Counted from the stretch's first letter, positions 29,268-38,470 are shown. The stretch is 64,000 nt of DNA from Paenibacillus ottowii (GCF_006874425.1 NZ_VIJZ01000002.1:124001-188000), one strand, 5' to 3'. Made by a program: numbers and translations. Notes: generated by a model not told the origin, from the sequence alone.

Positions 29268-30441
29268 ATTGAATTTCTAAAAACTGCAAAACAACTCTGT
29301 TGTCGTAGACTTCAAATCTAGTTTCAACTTTTTTCATTCCTCCTCCATCTTGTTCTCTTGATTCAACATTTTCCTCCGGATGCGAAGAAGTATCATCTTC
29401 ATTAGAATCATGCAAGAACCAAGTAACCCAAAGTTTATTAAGTTTCATCAATTCATCTAATGTCTCTCTCGTGTCGAAATAGATATCAGCATATTCAATT
29501 CCATCCTCCGCAGAAAGAGCGACAACCTTTGCTCCCGACTGGTCGGAAAAATCAATTTTGTCTACTATCCCTAATTTATCTTTATCATAAGCTTTGTAAT
29601 TGATTAAGTCACTTAAAATTAAGGATCTTTCAAATAAACGTGCTACCCGAATTGGTATATCGACAGGATATTTACTACTTTTTAACTCAACAGTAGAAGA
29701 CAACTCTTTAATTGTATGTTCAATTACCGAAAGATTGTCTAAAACTTTTTTGGAATATGGCGCTTCTGCTTTATCCGTTAAAACTTTGAATATTCTGTAT
29801 AGTGTGTTTTTCGTTTCAGACATATTAATATAAACGATTTTGAAAATATTTTTCAATAATTCCCAGTAATATTCAAAATCTTGTTTTGACTGAGCTTCAT
29901 TAACTATGTAATTATTAGAATGCGGTCTTGTTTTTATCAGTAGGTATCTCTTTTGAGGAAAAATATCGATCCAATCATAATCCGTTATTATCTTAGTTGT
30001 AATCATCCCTTCACCGTCATCAACTTCGACCGATGCTTCCCTTATAAATGCCATAGATATCTTTTTGACTTGGTCATCTAATTGTTCTACGTTTAGATAT
30101 ACCATATCTCCAGCTTTCGAATCTACACTCATTAAGTCATTGAAGTTTTCAAAAGGTAACGATCTAGCAGCTAAGTTTGATTGAACCGATCGGTATGAAC
30201 CCAACACGCTTAAACTTTCAACTGCGAAGTTACAAATGAAAATTTGTCTATTGCGCCCATAATTGATTTCTTCAACTACGAAATCTTTAAATGTATCTAT
30301 AAATGTATTATCTTCCATCAATGCATTATTTAATCTTTCGTAAGCAGAGGGCTTTCCGCTATGTGTTTTTCCGTTCTTTTTGAGAAAATCTCTAATTCGA
30401 TATTGGTATAAATAATCTGCCAATCCTTTTGGAATTTCCAC
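29197..30441 (-). CDS. Unknown 414-aa protein, first gene of an accessory operon
   Basis: The protein opens MEIPKGLADYLYQYRIRDFL and is mixed alpha/beta, with no membrane span or metal motif. A conserved-looking part is YGRNRQIFICNFAVESLSVL; the C-terminal third has an acidic, low-complexity segment (DSNEDDTSSHPEENVESREQ) before a last domain with VETRFEVYDNRVVLQFLEIQ. It lies directly after the lysis cassette in the accessory block and is AT-rich compared with its neighbours. With the zinc-ribbon and membrane proteins it makes a cytosolic plus membrane unit of the type seen in defence islands. No named system was recognised. Confidence 0.65.
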   Translation of the reverse strand: MEIPKGLADYLYQYRIRDFLKKNGKTHSGKPSAYERLNNALMEDNTFIDTFKDFVVEEINYGRNRQIFICNFAVESLSVLGSYRSVQSNLAARSLPFENFNDLMSVDSKAGDMVYLNVEQLDDQVKKISMAFIREASVEVDDGEGMITTKIITDYDWIDIFPQKRYLLIKTRPHSNNYIVNEAQSKQDFEYYWELLKNIFKIVYINMSETKNTLYRIFKVLTDKAEAPYSKKVLDNLSVIEHTIKELSSTVELKSSKYPVDIPIRVARLFERSLILSDLINYKAYDKDKLGIVDKIDFSDQSGAKVVALSAEDGIEYADIYFDTRETLDELMKLNKLWVTWFLHDSNEDDTSSHPEENVESREQDGGGMKKVETRFEVYDNRVVLQFLEIQCAPKEVQEHVLSVFRKFEEGEIS

Positions 30442-30537
30442 GATAATCTGCTCCTTTAGGAAAATAGTTCCTTAATGATAGGAGTATTATATACTACTTA
30501 AGCCCTAAATGCATAGCAAAAGATCAGGACTAGTAGA

Positions 30538-30574
30538 TTAGCACCCAACTAGAGTATGCTAGCAGGGTGCTTAC
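30538..30574. terminator. Hairpin after the LLH holin gene
   Basis: AGCACCC and GGGTGCT pair across a loop that contains a second short repeat (CTAG...CTAG). T's follow on the plus strand (TTACTTCATTTTTT), none on the minus. It separates the lysis genes from the accessory operon. Confidence 0.5.
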
Positions 30575-30582
30575 TTCATTTT

Positions 30583-31137
30583 TTATTCTACTGCTACTCC
30601 CGTTACATTAGCCTGTGGTGCTGGAGAAGCATCTTGATGAGTTTCAGGTACCGCGCTTTCCACGGTATCTGCTCCAGTAGCTTGTGATAGGATTGCAGTA
30701 ACTTGAGCAGCTAACGATGATACAGCTTCCTTAGCTGCGGCCTGTGCTGCCTCCTCGTTTGGCTGTACTTCAGGAGCAAGTACTGACTTCGTCTTAGCCT
30801 TGTACTCCAAATATGCCTTCTCAATCGCGGATTTTAGCTCTACTTGGGATACTACAATACCTTGACTGGAAAGTGTAAGTGAAGCATACTGCAAAGCCTC
30901 CTGAAGCTTACGTTCTCCTCCAGCTTCTTTAAATGCTGTTTGAGCAAGTGCAAATGCCTCCCCTGCTACTTTATGGATTACCTCACGTTGTGCTGCCGTT
31001 GTACGCGCTTCTAGCCACACGTTAACCTTAATCTTGAGTTTGTTCAGACCTCCTAAAACAAACGCTGTAAGCACACCTACGACTGCTGTTGCAATAGTAC
31101 TTACATATGGCTGTACAGTTTCGATAATTGTTAACAT
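30583..31137 (-). CDS. LLH-family phage holin
   Basis: An N-terminal membrane segment (YVSTIATAVVGVLTAFVLGG) is followed by a long helical domain with AAQREVIHKVAGEAFALAQT and LKSAIEKAYLEYKAK. This pattern matches the phage holin LLH family. The C-terminal 50 residues are low-complexity (A, Q, E, P). It starts two bases after the endolysin and would help release the enzyme through the membrane. With the second holin at 32110, the lysis cassette has two candidate membrane proteins. Confidence 0.82.
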   Translation of the reverse strand: MLTIIETVQPYVSTIATAVVGVLTAFVLGGLNKLKIKVNVWLEARTTAAQREVIHKVAGEAFALAQTAFKEAGGERKLQEALQYASLTLSSQGIVVSQVELKSAIEKAYLEYKAKTKSVLAPEVQPNEEAAQAAAKEAVSSLAAQVTAILSQATGADTVESAVPETHQDASPAPQANVTGVAVE

Positions 31138-31139
31138 GA

Positions 31140-32132
31140 TTACTTTTCCCCTTTCGTTTTCAACGATGCGATTTTATTCTTTGAATCCCAAGACACTACC
31201 GCCCCATAAGCATCAGCAATTGGTTTGAGCTGTACATATGCTGTACCCTCTATAAGTTGGACAGTTTGCAGCTTGGACCCGTTTAAATAGGCTTCCTTGC
31301 GAACGTTGTCCCAACGATAAGATAGGCCCAAGGCATTTGCCAAAGACCGCAGCGGTACATAGGTTCTGGAGCCATACAGGAGTGCTTTCCCCGCTTCCTT
31401 GCCATTTGCAATAAAAGTACCAGATGTGAATGTTCCCGCCTTATCTGGTGAAACAGGAGGCTTGGTGAAGCGTGCTCGCAACTCGTCCACTGTGCCGTTA
31501 TACTCATTTAAATCGACTGGCCCAGTAATACCGGATACCTTGCGTGTGCCGCTCGGCAGAGTCCCACCATACTGACCATCGGAGTATTGCCAAAATTCCC
31601 AACGTGACCAGCCAGACGCATCAGATGGGGCCTTTGTGGCATGGTACCGCGCAATCCATAGTGGATAACCAGATAGCCCGGAAAATTTGCCGATAAACGA
31701 TGGGTACGTGTAAACAATTGGGCGTACTCCAGTAAGACGCTCCACTTCCTCCAGAAACGCCTTAGCGACCGCCGTAACAGTTGCTTTGCTTAAGTTGGAC
31801 TTATTGGACTCATAGTCCATCACGGGCGGCAGGTTGAACGTGGACACGCCTCCTGCATCCTTTATTGCCTTTGCAAAGTTTGCCGCCTCTTGTCGGGCCA
31901 GATCCGGCGTGGTTGCCGAATCATCAACATAGTGATACGCCCCGATCATCAAGCCAGCGGCCTTCGCATCCTTCACAAATTTAAGAAACGTTTTGGAGCG
32001 GAACGACTTGCCCTGCGTTGCCTTGATAAATACAAAGCTGATTCCGTCTGCGGCAACCTTTTTAAAATTTATGTCGCCCTGGTGATGGGATACGTCGATC
32101 CCTTGCGCGTTACCTTTTTTCCTTGCTTGCAT
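31140..32132 (-). CDS. Endolysin: GH25 muramidase with a copper-amine-oxidase-N stalk domain
   Basis: Residues about 8-210 form a glycoside hydrolase 25 lysozyme: GIDVSHHQGDINFKKVAADG with the N-terminal catalytic Asp, IGAYHYV, and the MDYESN motif with acid residues, ending WEFWQYSDGQYGG and VDLNEYNGT. It cuts the MurNAc-GlcNAc bond of peptidoglycan. The C-terminal 110 residues (LLYGSRTYVPLRSLANALGL, YVQLKPIADAYGAVVSWDSK) are a stalk/copper-amine-oxidase N-like cell-wall binding domain, common in Paenibacillus wall enzymes. No signal peptide is present, so export depends on holin. It overlaps the second holin gene. Confidence 0.93.
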   Translation of the reverse strand: MQARKKGNAQGIDVSHHQGDINFKKVAADGISFVFIKATQGKSFRSKTFLKFVKDAKAAGLMIGAYHYVDDSATTPDLARQEAANFAKAIKDAGGVSTFNLPPVMDYESNKSNLSKATVTAVAKAFLEEVERLTGVRPIVYTYPSFIGKFSGLSGYPLWIARYHATKAPSDASGWSRWEFWQYSDGQYGGTLPSGTRKVSGITGPVDLNEYNGTVDELRARFTKPPVSPDKAGTFTSGTFIANGKEAGKALLYGSRTYVPLRSLANALGLSYRWDNVRKEAYLNGSKLQTVQLIEGTAYVQLKPIADAYGAVVSWDSKNKIASLKTKGEK

Positions 32133-32565
32133 CTTCTCTATCCCCTTCCTGACTTCCGCTTTTACTTTTTAGAACCTCAACCGCTTGTCGGATCACTGGT
32201 GGTATTGGCGCTCCAAGCCTGCCGCCGTTCTCAAGAATCGAAAGCAGCTCATTTGCCATGTAAAAATAGGCGACTGCATCCCGGAAAAGATGCGAATCGC
32301 CTAAGACACCATCAATTAGATGGGATACTGCTACCATTGCAAAAATAAATACCTTTCGAGCGATACCAATAAGACCAATCTTGCTTTTTAAACCAGGTCC
32401 GGTACCCTTCTTACCTTCCGCGCCAGCGGCAAATAATCCGGTCACATAATCAATAATGACCAGAGCAAGTAACACCCCCAATACTCCCGACCACCCACCG
32501 TAAAAATACGTCACAGCACTGCTTCCTAAAGCAGTGCTGAACTTAAAAACCTCCCACTTATCCAC
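32110..32565 (-). CDS. Phage holin, toxin-secretion/lysis holin family
   Basis: The N-terminal half has two or three membrane spans (SAVTYFYGGWSGVLGVLLAL and VIIDYVTGLFAAG, then ARKVFIFAMVAVSHLIDG), with the family motif LA-iDYvTG. Later residues include FYMANELLSILENGGRLGAP, also typical of the phi-105/TcdE-type holin family. The C-terminus is charged. It overlaps the start of the endolysin by 23 bases. It would form the membrane lesion that allows the endolysin out. Confidence 0.9.
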   Translation of the reverse strand: MDKWEVFKFSTALGSSAVTYFYGGWSGVLGVLLALVIIDYVTGLFAAGAEGKKGTGPGLKSKIGLIGIARKVFIFAMVAVSHLIDGVLGDSHLFRDAVAYFYMANELLSILENGGRLGAPIPPVIRQAVEVLKSKSGSQEGDREDASKEKR

Positions 32566-32586
32566 CTTGCTTCCCCCATCTCTCCG

Positions 32587-32606
32587 TTCAGGAAACTTTT
32601 CCTGAG
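32587..32606 (-). repeat. Dispersed palindrome, copy 2
   Basis: TTCAGGAAACTTTTCCTGAG contains, on the minus strand, the core AGGAAAAGTTTCCTGAAC exactly. It lies in the gap between the XtrA-position 68-aa gene and the holin. Confidence 0.75.
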
Positions 32607-32813
32607 CTATCTATCATCGTCTGCTTTCTGTTTCTTTTCTTCTTGGGCCTGTATATCTGCTAATGCATTTCCTACTGCTATATCCAATCCCTCAAGTATT
32701 TCTTTACGTTTATGTGGTTGTGAAGCAATTACAGCAGAAATGACCTCAGTCAAATCCTCAACAGGTCTGGTTAGATCCAGTTGTATATCCAATGTAGATT
32801 TTATTTTTGCCAT
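32607..32813 (-). CDS. Hypothetical protein (68 aa) before the lysis cassette
   Basis: The start at 32813 (MAKIKSTLDIQLDLTRPVED) is chosen because AGGGGGTGACG lies about seven bases upstream; the longer frame would begin before that site. The protein is acidic and helical. It is the first gene after the regulatory element D and a hairpin, and precedes the holin. Small proteins at this place in Bacillales phages include XhlA-like genes, but there is no membrane span. The function is unknown. Confidence 0.6.
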   Translation of the reverse strand: MAKIKSTLDIQLDLTRPVEDLTEVISAVIASQPHKRKEILEGLDIAVGNALADIQAQEEKKQKADDDR

Positions 32814-32843
32814 GGGTTTCGTCACCCCCTCAAGACGCAAAAT

Positions 32844-32867
32844 AAGCCCCTGATTTATCAGAGGCTT
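32844..32867 (-). terminator. Terminator-like hairpin in the leader of the lysis operon
   Basis: On the minus strand AAGCCTCTGA-TAAA-TCAGGGGCTT forms a 10-bp stem with one wobble, followed by ATTTT. It lies between promoter element D and the 68-aa gene. Its position just after a presumed promoter suggests an attenuator or an end of the upstream transcript. Confidence 0.65.
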
Positions 32868-32894
32868 TCATACTTGTATTGTATTTGTATTTGA

Positions 32895-32916
32895 TTACTT
32901 ATTTACTACGGATTAA
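32895..32916 (-). promoter_or_regulatory. Direct-repeat promoter element, copy D
   Basis: TTACTT-ATTT-ACTACGGATTAA: the second unit is conserved and the first is weaker. On the minus strand it reads AATCCGTAGT then AAATAAGTAA, with TACAAT or TACAAG as possible -10 boxes. It lies 82 bp upstream of the 68-aa gene, before the holin and endolysin. Confidence 0.5.
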
Positions 32917-32925
32917 CCTTTTTCT

Positions 32926-33624
32926 TCATCTTTGTTGTGAAGGGATTATTTCATAAGTTGCAGTATCATTCTTACCTGAATAGATGAATGTTAAATATAA
33001 CGGCTCTTTTAGATTAATCTTATCGTCAATCATAAAAGGAGCAATAACTTCCTTAGTGTATTTCGCTTGGCCCTCACCAGGAGAAAAAATCTTTGTGGAT
33101 GGACTGTCTAATCTGGCTAATTTACCACCTACAGGCTGTAATGTGACATCTCCCTGTCTTAAGACAGCATGGAAATTCTGGTAAGCGTCTTCCCTATTCA
33201 TACCTACATCAATAGAGAAGTACAAGAAATTTTCGTTTATGTTATCTCGTCTTACATCACTGACTGAAGGCATATCCATCTTTTGAGAGTCCTTATATGC
33301 TCTTCTTATGATTTGATATGTTGGTGTGTAGAAATATACTAATGGTGGATTTCCTTTCATTTCTAACAAATTGTTTTCATGAACCTTGATTATCCTGCTA
33401 GATTCCTCTTGAAACATATCACTACGATCACTCTTTAGCCCTTTATTTATTGCCGCTTGTATTTGATCATCTGTAAATTCGTAGTACCAATGATTATTAA
33501 TTACAGGTACAGATGCTTCATCCAGTTCCTTGTTCTCCGATAGAAAAGATGAAACGCATACTACAATAAAAAGCCCAACAACAACCGTCAAAATAATCCA
33601 TGCCTGTTTTATCTTTTTGTTCAT
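32926..33624 (-). CDS. Membrane-anchored extracytoplasmic protein (232 aa)
   Basis: A single N-terminal span (AWIILTVVVGLFIVVCVSSF) anchors an exported domain of about 200 residues with PLVYFYTPTYQIIRRAYKDS and a beta-rich end (PLYLTFIYSGKNDTATYEII). The fold suggests a lipoprotein-like or sensor domain, but no family is recognised. It is encoded three bases after the stalk-domain protein and shares its transcript. Both lie after the tail genes and before lysis, a place often used for superinfection-exclusion or conversion genes. Confidence 0.65.
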   Translation of the reverse strand: MNKKIKQAWIILTVVVGLFIVVCVSSFLSENKELDEASVPVINNHWYYEFTDDQIQAAINKGLKSDRSDMFQEESSRIIKVHENNLLEMKGNPPLVYFYTPTYQIIRRAYKDSQKMDMPSVSDVRRDNINENFLYFSIDVGMNREDAYQNFHAVLRQGDVTLQPVGGKLARLDSPSTKIFSPGEGQAKYTKEVIAPFMIDDKINLKEPLYLTFIYSGKNDTATYEIIPSQQR

Positions 33625-33627
33625 GAA

Positions 33628-34212
33628 TTACTTCGTGAGGGCAGCATTTACTTCGGCTAAGTCAGATTTGTATTTAGCTATATTGTTTTCTGCTGCCTTT
33701 ATGCGTTCTTCAGTATCTTTTGTTTCGGAATCTAGCTTTTCCATCAGTTTTTCATTTCCTGAATATTCAGTCTTAAATTTACTATATTTTTCGAGAGATT
33801 TTAGCATGCTCTCTTTATCCTTTTCGCTATCAGTCACAAATTTTTCAAGCTCTGATTTTCTATCTTCTAACTTAGAAATAGGCCACCCTTGGTATTTATT
33901 CGAAACAGACTGAGCCATATTATCAGTTTGTTTTGAAGAAGAATTTTCCGACGATTCAATTTGAATTGTTTTACCATCCACTTTTAAACTCGCCCCTAAA
34001 GAGTCGGTGACAGCGCGAAGCGGAACATGTGCTTTTCCATCAACGACTATCGCGTTTTCAGACAGGGAATTACCATTAACCTTTACACTATACTCTCCTG
34101 CCACTGTCTGCCCAACCATAGATTTAATTTGATCCGCAAATGCGTTTCCAGTCGTAGCAAAAACCACACCGATCAACAGACCAATGAGCAAATATGACCA
34201 TTTTTTCATCAT
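33628..34212 (-). CDS. Secreted stalk-domain protein with coiled coil (194 aa)
   Basis: After a signal peptide (WSYLLIGLLIGVVFATTGNA, cleavage near AFA) comes a copper-amine-oxidase-N/stalk domain: VNGNSLSENAIVVDGKAHVP and LRAVTDSLGASLKVDGKTIQ. The last 100 residues are a coiled coil (ESMLKSLEKYSKFKTEYSGN). These proteins are typical of Paenibacillus surfaces. The same wall domain ends the phage endolysin. The gene follows the tail-spike genes and is probably a conversion gene. Confidence 0.8.
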   Translation of the reverse strand: MMKKWSYLLIGLLIGVVFATTGNAFADQIKSMVGQTVAGEYSVKVNGNSLSENAIVVDGKAHVPLRAVTDSLGASLKVDGKTIQIESSENSSSKQTDNMAQSVSNKYQGWPISKLEDRKSELEKFVTDSEKDKESMLKSLEKYSKFKTEYSGNEKLMEKLDSETKDTEERIKAAENNIAKYKSDLAEVNAALTK

Positions 34213-34273
34213 TAGAACCTCCTATGTAGTATATATGTCCTAATATTACCATCCATAGAAGGTGCAGTAAACA

Positions 34274-36427
34274 TTATGTTGTCAAGCTACTTGTACTTCC
34301 GCCAGCAGGTATATTGACTGTTGCAACCGTTCTACCACGACTGAACAGTTTTAGATTCCTGGAACTTGGATCAAATGTCGCATTAACAATTAATCCATTA
34401 AACAAATCGCCACGAATCTCGGCTATTTCATTACGGAAACTGCTGATTGTATCCTCAAGTCCTTCGATACTCCCCGGCTTAAGATCAAGACCACTCACGA
34501 ATGCCTCAGAGAAATCTACAGGTCCTTTTAAGTACGTAGCATCGTCAACTGATCTTATGATAATAGGTCCCATGTTCCCCATATGAAATCCTTCTCTATC
34601 TCCGTAGACACTTCCTCTCGGCGAGCCATCATCCATAAACAATAAGCCGCCTCCATCATTATACTGACCTAATGAGACAGCTTCTCCGCCACGAGAATTA
34701 TAAGCAGTAAGACCATTAGAATTTATTTCTATGCGCCTACCCTCTTTGGCTGTACGGAATAAGGCTCCTGTAATAATACCGCCTTCTATTTCATTACCGA
34801 TCAGTTTACTACCGCGTATTGTACTTGCATTAACTGTACTAGCCCTAATATCTGAAGCATTCATTTCTGAGTTATCAATTTGGCCCGTAAGCTTGATTGA
34901 CCTGGCAACAACATTCCCCTGCATATCTACTTTGAACGGTGCAATAGTATAGTCATCGTTTCCGGCACTAATTCCGTCAGTATTTATTTTGGTTACGTTA
35001 TTACCACTACCAATAACTAAAGAAACGAAGCTACCAAGTTGCCCAATAATCTGTTCTGCCAATACTCCACGAGCAGTTATAGCAGCACGGATCGTTTTCC
35101 AACCATCTGTTGATATGCCTATCCCCTTTGAAGTCAGACGCACTTGTTCCAATGGATTTGTCTTTTCTTGAGCCAATATTCCGCCTTCTGGTGGGTAAAT
35201 CAATTCCGTTTTACTGTTATTAATATCAATGACAGCTTGTTTGGCATAGGCTTCAAAAACTTCTGTTCGGATCTTTCCGTTACTAAACGAGTTGTTAACA
35301 ATGTTCTTACTTCTCTCCAAGTCACTGATAATGTCCGCATAGTCTCGTAAATTGACATTGGATATCGTAGGTTCACTGTGTTTGTCGCGGCTATATGGAT
35401 ACTCTGTAAGCTCTGTGATTCGAGCTTTGAGTTTGTTCATATCCATAGCCGGGTCAATGCACATTACTGTGTCACCTAAATGTGGTTCTGGCTCTGTATT
35501 GTCAATTTTAAATAGGTCAGCCGTTGATACGGTAACTTCTAGTGTTACGTTCTCTTGCTCCCTGAGAGCCTTTCGAGTAACCTTAAGCAACTCCTCAGGT
35601 TCTTCAATATCCTGCTCTATGATTTCACCATCATAAAATGGTACGGAAGCACTGGCCCAATATTGAGCATAAGGAGAAATTAAGTAGTTAACTGCCAGCT
35701 TCCCGTTTACAATCGTTCCCGGCACACTGGAAAGCAAACTCCGCTCCTCGTCCGTCAGTTTAGATGCATCCATTCCAATAAAGGTGCGTCCATCCTTCAT
35801 CTGCGAAAACATGCGGGTTACAAGGGATTCCCCTTTATCTTTGAAGGAGATAGAAACGATATTCTTTTTGAGTCTGTATTGTAGCCCATTATCAGCCCCG
35901 ATCTTTTTTCTCAGATTGATTACAAAGTTATCCGGTTCGACTTCACATTCATACATTTGCACGATCTTATTGAGAGCTTCCAAACACGTCCCACGCCCGA
36001 AGTCCTTGACATCATGCAAATCGAATGTGTCGTGGATAACGAATTTGAATCTCCCGCCCGTAGCAGCTGTAATAAGATCCGTGAGTTGATTGAGATGAAT
36101 TCCATATGCTTCTGCAATGTATGAAGCATATGGAAACTTGTAATCGTTAAGCTTGAACATGATGTGATTGCAATAGATATTTGCAGTCAGCTTTTTTCCC
36201 TCTCGTGATCGGCTACGAGACTGAATGACATAAAACTGGCCACGCTCATCCCGAACGTGGCCCTTGATTGCTATCTTTTCACGGTAATCCTCTGAGGTCA
36301 TTGGAACCATGAAGGTTAATTCATAGTCACTGTTAATCCTGCGCCGCCGCTGAATGTCATAAGAGTCCACTAGCGTTCCAACACGCCGCATATTTTTATC
36401 AAACACTTGCATAGTTGGAGTAGGCAT
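34274..36427 (-). CDS. Tail-tip protein, prophage endopeptidase-tail (Tal) type (717 aa)
   Basis: The first 330 residues match the N-terminal region of phage minor structural proteins: MQVFDKNMRRVGTLVDSYDI, YELTFMVP, then GQFYVIQSRSRSREGKKLTA and LEALNKIVQMYECEVEPDNF. This part is the baseplate hub that closes the tail tube. Residues 370-560 are repetitive beta structure (NASDIRASTVNASTIRGSKL), and the C-terminus has a coiled stretch (LEDTISSFRNEIAEIRGDLF). It may bear a host-cell receptor or wall-degrading activity. It is read after the 212-aa protein, late in the tail operon. Confidence 0.88.
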   Translation of the reverse strand: MPTPTMQVFDKNMRRVGTLVDSYDIQRRRRINSDYELTFMVPMTSEDYREKIAIKGHVRDERGQFYVIQSRSRSREGKKLTANIYCNHIMFKLNDYKFPYASYIAEAYGIHLNQLTDLITAATGGRFKFVIHDTFDLHDVKDFGRGTCLEALNKIVQMYECEVEPDNFVINLRKKIGADNGLQYRLKKNIVSISFKDKGESLVTRMFSQMKDGRTFIGMDASKLTDEERSLLSSVPGTIVNGKLAVNYLISPYAQYWASASVPFYDGEIIEQDIEEPEELLKVTRKALREQENVTLEVTVSTADLFKIDNTEPEPHLGDTVMCIDPAMDMNKLKARITELTEYPYSRDKHSEPTISNVNLRDYADIISDLERSKNIVNNSFSNGKIRTEVFEAYAKQAVIDINNSKTELIYPPEGGILAQEKTNPLEQVRLTSKGIGISTDGWKTIRAAITARGVLAEQIIGQLGSFVSLVIGSGNNVTKINTDGISAGNDDYTIAPFKVDMQGNVVARSIKLTGQIDNSEMNASDIRASTVNASTIRGSKLIGNEIEGGIITGALFRTAKEGRRIEINSNGLTAYNSRGGEAVSLGQYNDGGGLLFMDDGSPRGSVYGDREGFHMGNMGPIIIRSVDDATYLKGPVDFSEAFVSGLDLKPGSIEGLEDTISSFRNEIAEIRGDLFNGLIVNATFDPSSRNLKLFSRGRTVATVNIPAGGSTSSLTT

Positions 36428-36439
36428 AGTCCACCTCTC

Positions 36440-37078
36440 TTAATATAAAAATTTATCTCGGTGTGTAATACGGAACAAAACTGTCCGTCCTGTTTCGGGG
36501 TCCGTCCAGGTCAGGTTGTTATTGCCGAGATTCAAGTCAAAGAAATCACCATTGTAAAGATGCGATACGTTCTGACCATTTCTCATAATTTTGAAATTTC
36601 CTGCATCTATAGTAATGACTTCGCCAGGACGGAAAACGTCCGTAAACTCAATATAATCAGTATGGAATCGACTGGCCTCGCCTGGATGCAATCGTCCTTC
36701 TCCAGACATAGGTACAGCCCCCATTAATATTTCTCGGACGTAATCAGCGTTCGACATTCGCCCATCACCGGACATAGGCGCTGCTTCTAAATCATAAGAC
36801 CGGACAAAATCAGATTGCGCCCGGCCTTCGCCTGAAAGTTTCACACCTACGGTCATATCTAAATTAAAGTCCAATATATATTCTGTGACCGTTTCTGCGT
36901 CCATGACATTGAATGACATTAGGTTAAATGCATTGTCAGTTTCGCTCCCGCTCGTCTCTTTACGCCGGGAATACATTTGTCCCTGACCGGATAAATGGGC
37001 GGACAGGTCTATTACATTCCCATCTGCTGAGCTGCCCGAATTAAGAGCAAGGTTATTGAATCCTGTTGTGTTAAACAT
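36440..37078 (-). CDS. Tail protein with SGxGR repeats (212 aa)
   Basis: Four internal repeats have the pattern (L/M)SG-G-R/M with a spacer of about 25 residues: LSGQGQMYSRRK, LSGEGRAQSDF, MSGDGRMSNADY and MSGEGRLHPGE. The C-terminal 75 residues (VFRPGEVITIDAGNFKIMRN, then NLTWTDPETGRTVLFRITH) resemble the last domain of Dit-type siphovirus tail proteins. It lies between the tailspike and the Tal protein and is likely part of the tip or a fibre. A function beyond structure is not clear. Confidence 0.75.
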   Translation of the reverse strand: MFNTTGFNNLALNSGSSADGNVIDLSAHLSGQGQMYSRRKETSGSETDNAFNLMSFNVMDAETVTEYILDFNLDMTVGVKLSGEGRAQSDFVRSYDLEAAPMSGDGRMSNADYVREILMGAVPMSGEGRLHPGEASRFHTDYIEFTDVFRPGEVITIDAGNFKIMRNGQNVSHLYNGDFFDLNLGNNNLTWTDPETGRTVLFRITHRDKFLY

Positions 37079-37093
37079 GACCTCCCTCCTAAA

Positions 37094-38461
37094 TTACGTT
37101 CTTCTCTGCCCGATGCATGTAAGCCTCATTTGAGTGTTATATACGTTATGATCTACCGAGTCGCTTTGAAAAACTTTAAATGATATAACGTCTCCAGCTA
37201 CTAGGTATTGTTGATCATCCAACGTCAAAAAGGTGACTAATCCAGTACCTAGCCCCACGCCTTGTCGGGATGTTAAATTTGCTCCATTCTTCTGTACTGT
37301 CAGGTCTGCGATTTTGGTATTAGGCAAGCTTTCTATCGTGACCAGTGAATTAATGTGGTACCACCCGCTTTTATTGATCACTACCGTGTTTCCATCACGC
37401 ATAGAATAGCTGTCTTCCATTACGGTAGTAACTGGTACATCAGTAGGAGTGGAATTAGCTGGCAATGTATATCCCCCGCTTCGTAGGTACACAAAAGGCG
37501 TATTCCCAAAAATTTGACCTGATAATGGAGATTTTTCATCCGTTGCACCTTTTGGAACAGTTCCAGCCACGACGATGATAGAACCCAGCTGCGATTGTAT
37601 ACCTGTAACGTTCCCAGACCCTGTGCAATTTTCGATGTAGAACCACGAACGAGCATCAGCAGCTATACCAATATTGCGATTAGAAATTTTACAGTTTACG
37701 ATCCGTGCATTAGCGTCATAACTACTAATACCATGCTGGCTTGTTGAAACCCCTTCAATAACCACGTTCTCAATCAAAGTACGATTACAATAGACCAGAG
37801 ATATACCAACCTTTTCAGTCGTTGTGATTGTCAGGTTGTAAATCCCTGCACGGTTCGTAAAGTTGTCTAATGTAACAGATCTAACCTTGTATAAGCTGGT
37901 ATCCTCTGTTTCACCCTTAAGTTCTAGTGTCTGGGCACGTAGTTTATGCTTAATCTCAACGTCTTCATCATACGTTCCTGGTAAGAGCACAATGGAAAAT
38001 CGAGACAAGCTTATAGGCTTCATTACACTTACAGCTTTGGCGATGGTTTTAAATGCCTTAGCTTTAGTCAGACCATCATTTGAATCTGATCCGTTAACGG
38101 CATCCACGTAATACACATAAGCGTCTGTTAGTTCCATACCTCGCAATTTGTCGTCAAGATCTTCAATATTGTGCTGCGCCGCTCGAAGGTCGGAAGCAGT
38201 AAAATTACGTGCTACCACAGCACCTGATGCCCAAGCACGTGCTACGCCTTCGAAGCCCCTGACGCATCCTTTAAGCGTGTTATCCTCTATGTTTGTATAT
38301 GTGATTGTCTCCGCTACATCCCCGTTGCCTATAACCGCTATACCTTCGCCTTGTAATAGTACAGCAGCATTCGTTACCTTGATTTCAGTTTGAGTCGAAG
38401 TAATAAGTTCTGACAACTCTGTACGCGGCGAATTCACCACCGGGGGATACATTTTTTCCAT
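37094..38461 (-). CDS. Tailspike: pectate-lyase-like beta helix with TNF-like tip (455 aa)
   Basis: Residues 1-105 are a virion-attachment part. From about 110 a right-handed beta-helix follows: YYVDAVNGSDSNDGLTKAKA, PGTYDEDV, then runs such as NRTLIENVVIEGVSTSQHGI and DARSWFYIENCTGSGNVTGI. The last 130 residues (NTVVINKSGWYHINSLVTIE, LVAGDVISFKVFQSDSVDHN) look like a C1q/TNF-type jelly roll that ends the trimer. Such proteins bind or cut surface polysaccharide and determine host range. No catalytic residues can be assigned from sequence alone. Confidence 0.85.
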   Translation of the reverse strand: MEKMYPPVVNSPRTELSELITSTQTEIKVTNAAVLLQGEGIAVIGNGDVAETITYTNIEDNTLKGCVRGFEGVARAWASGAVVARNFTASDLRAAQHNIEDLDDKLRGMELTDAYVYYVDAVNGSDSNDGLTKAKAFKTIAKAVSVMKPISLSRFSIVLLPGTYDEDVEIKHKLRAQTLELKGETEDTSLYKVRSVTLDNFTNRAGIYNLTITTTEKVGISLVYCNRTLIENVVIEGVSTSQHGISSYDANARIVNCKISNRNIGIAADARSWFYIENCTGSGNVTGIQSQLGSIIVVAGTVPKGATDEKSPLSGQIFGNTPFVYLRSGGYTLPANSTPTDVPVTTVMEDSYSMRDGNTVVINKSGWYHINSLVTIESLPNTKIADLTVQKNGANLTSRQGVGLGTGLVTFLTLDDQQYLVAGDVISFKVFQSDSVDHNVYNTQMRLTCIGQRRT

Positions 38462-38470
38462 GTCTAGGAC

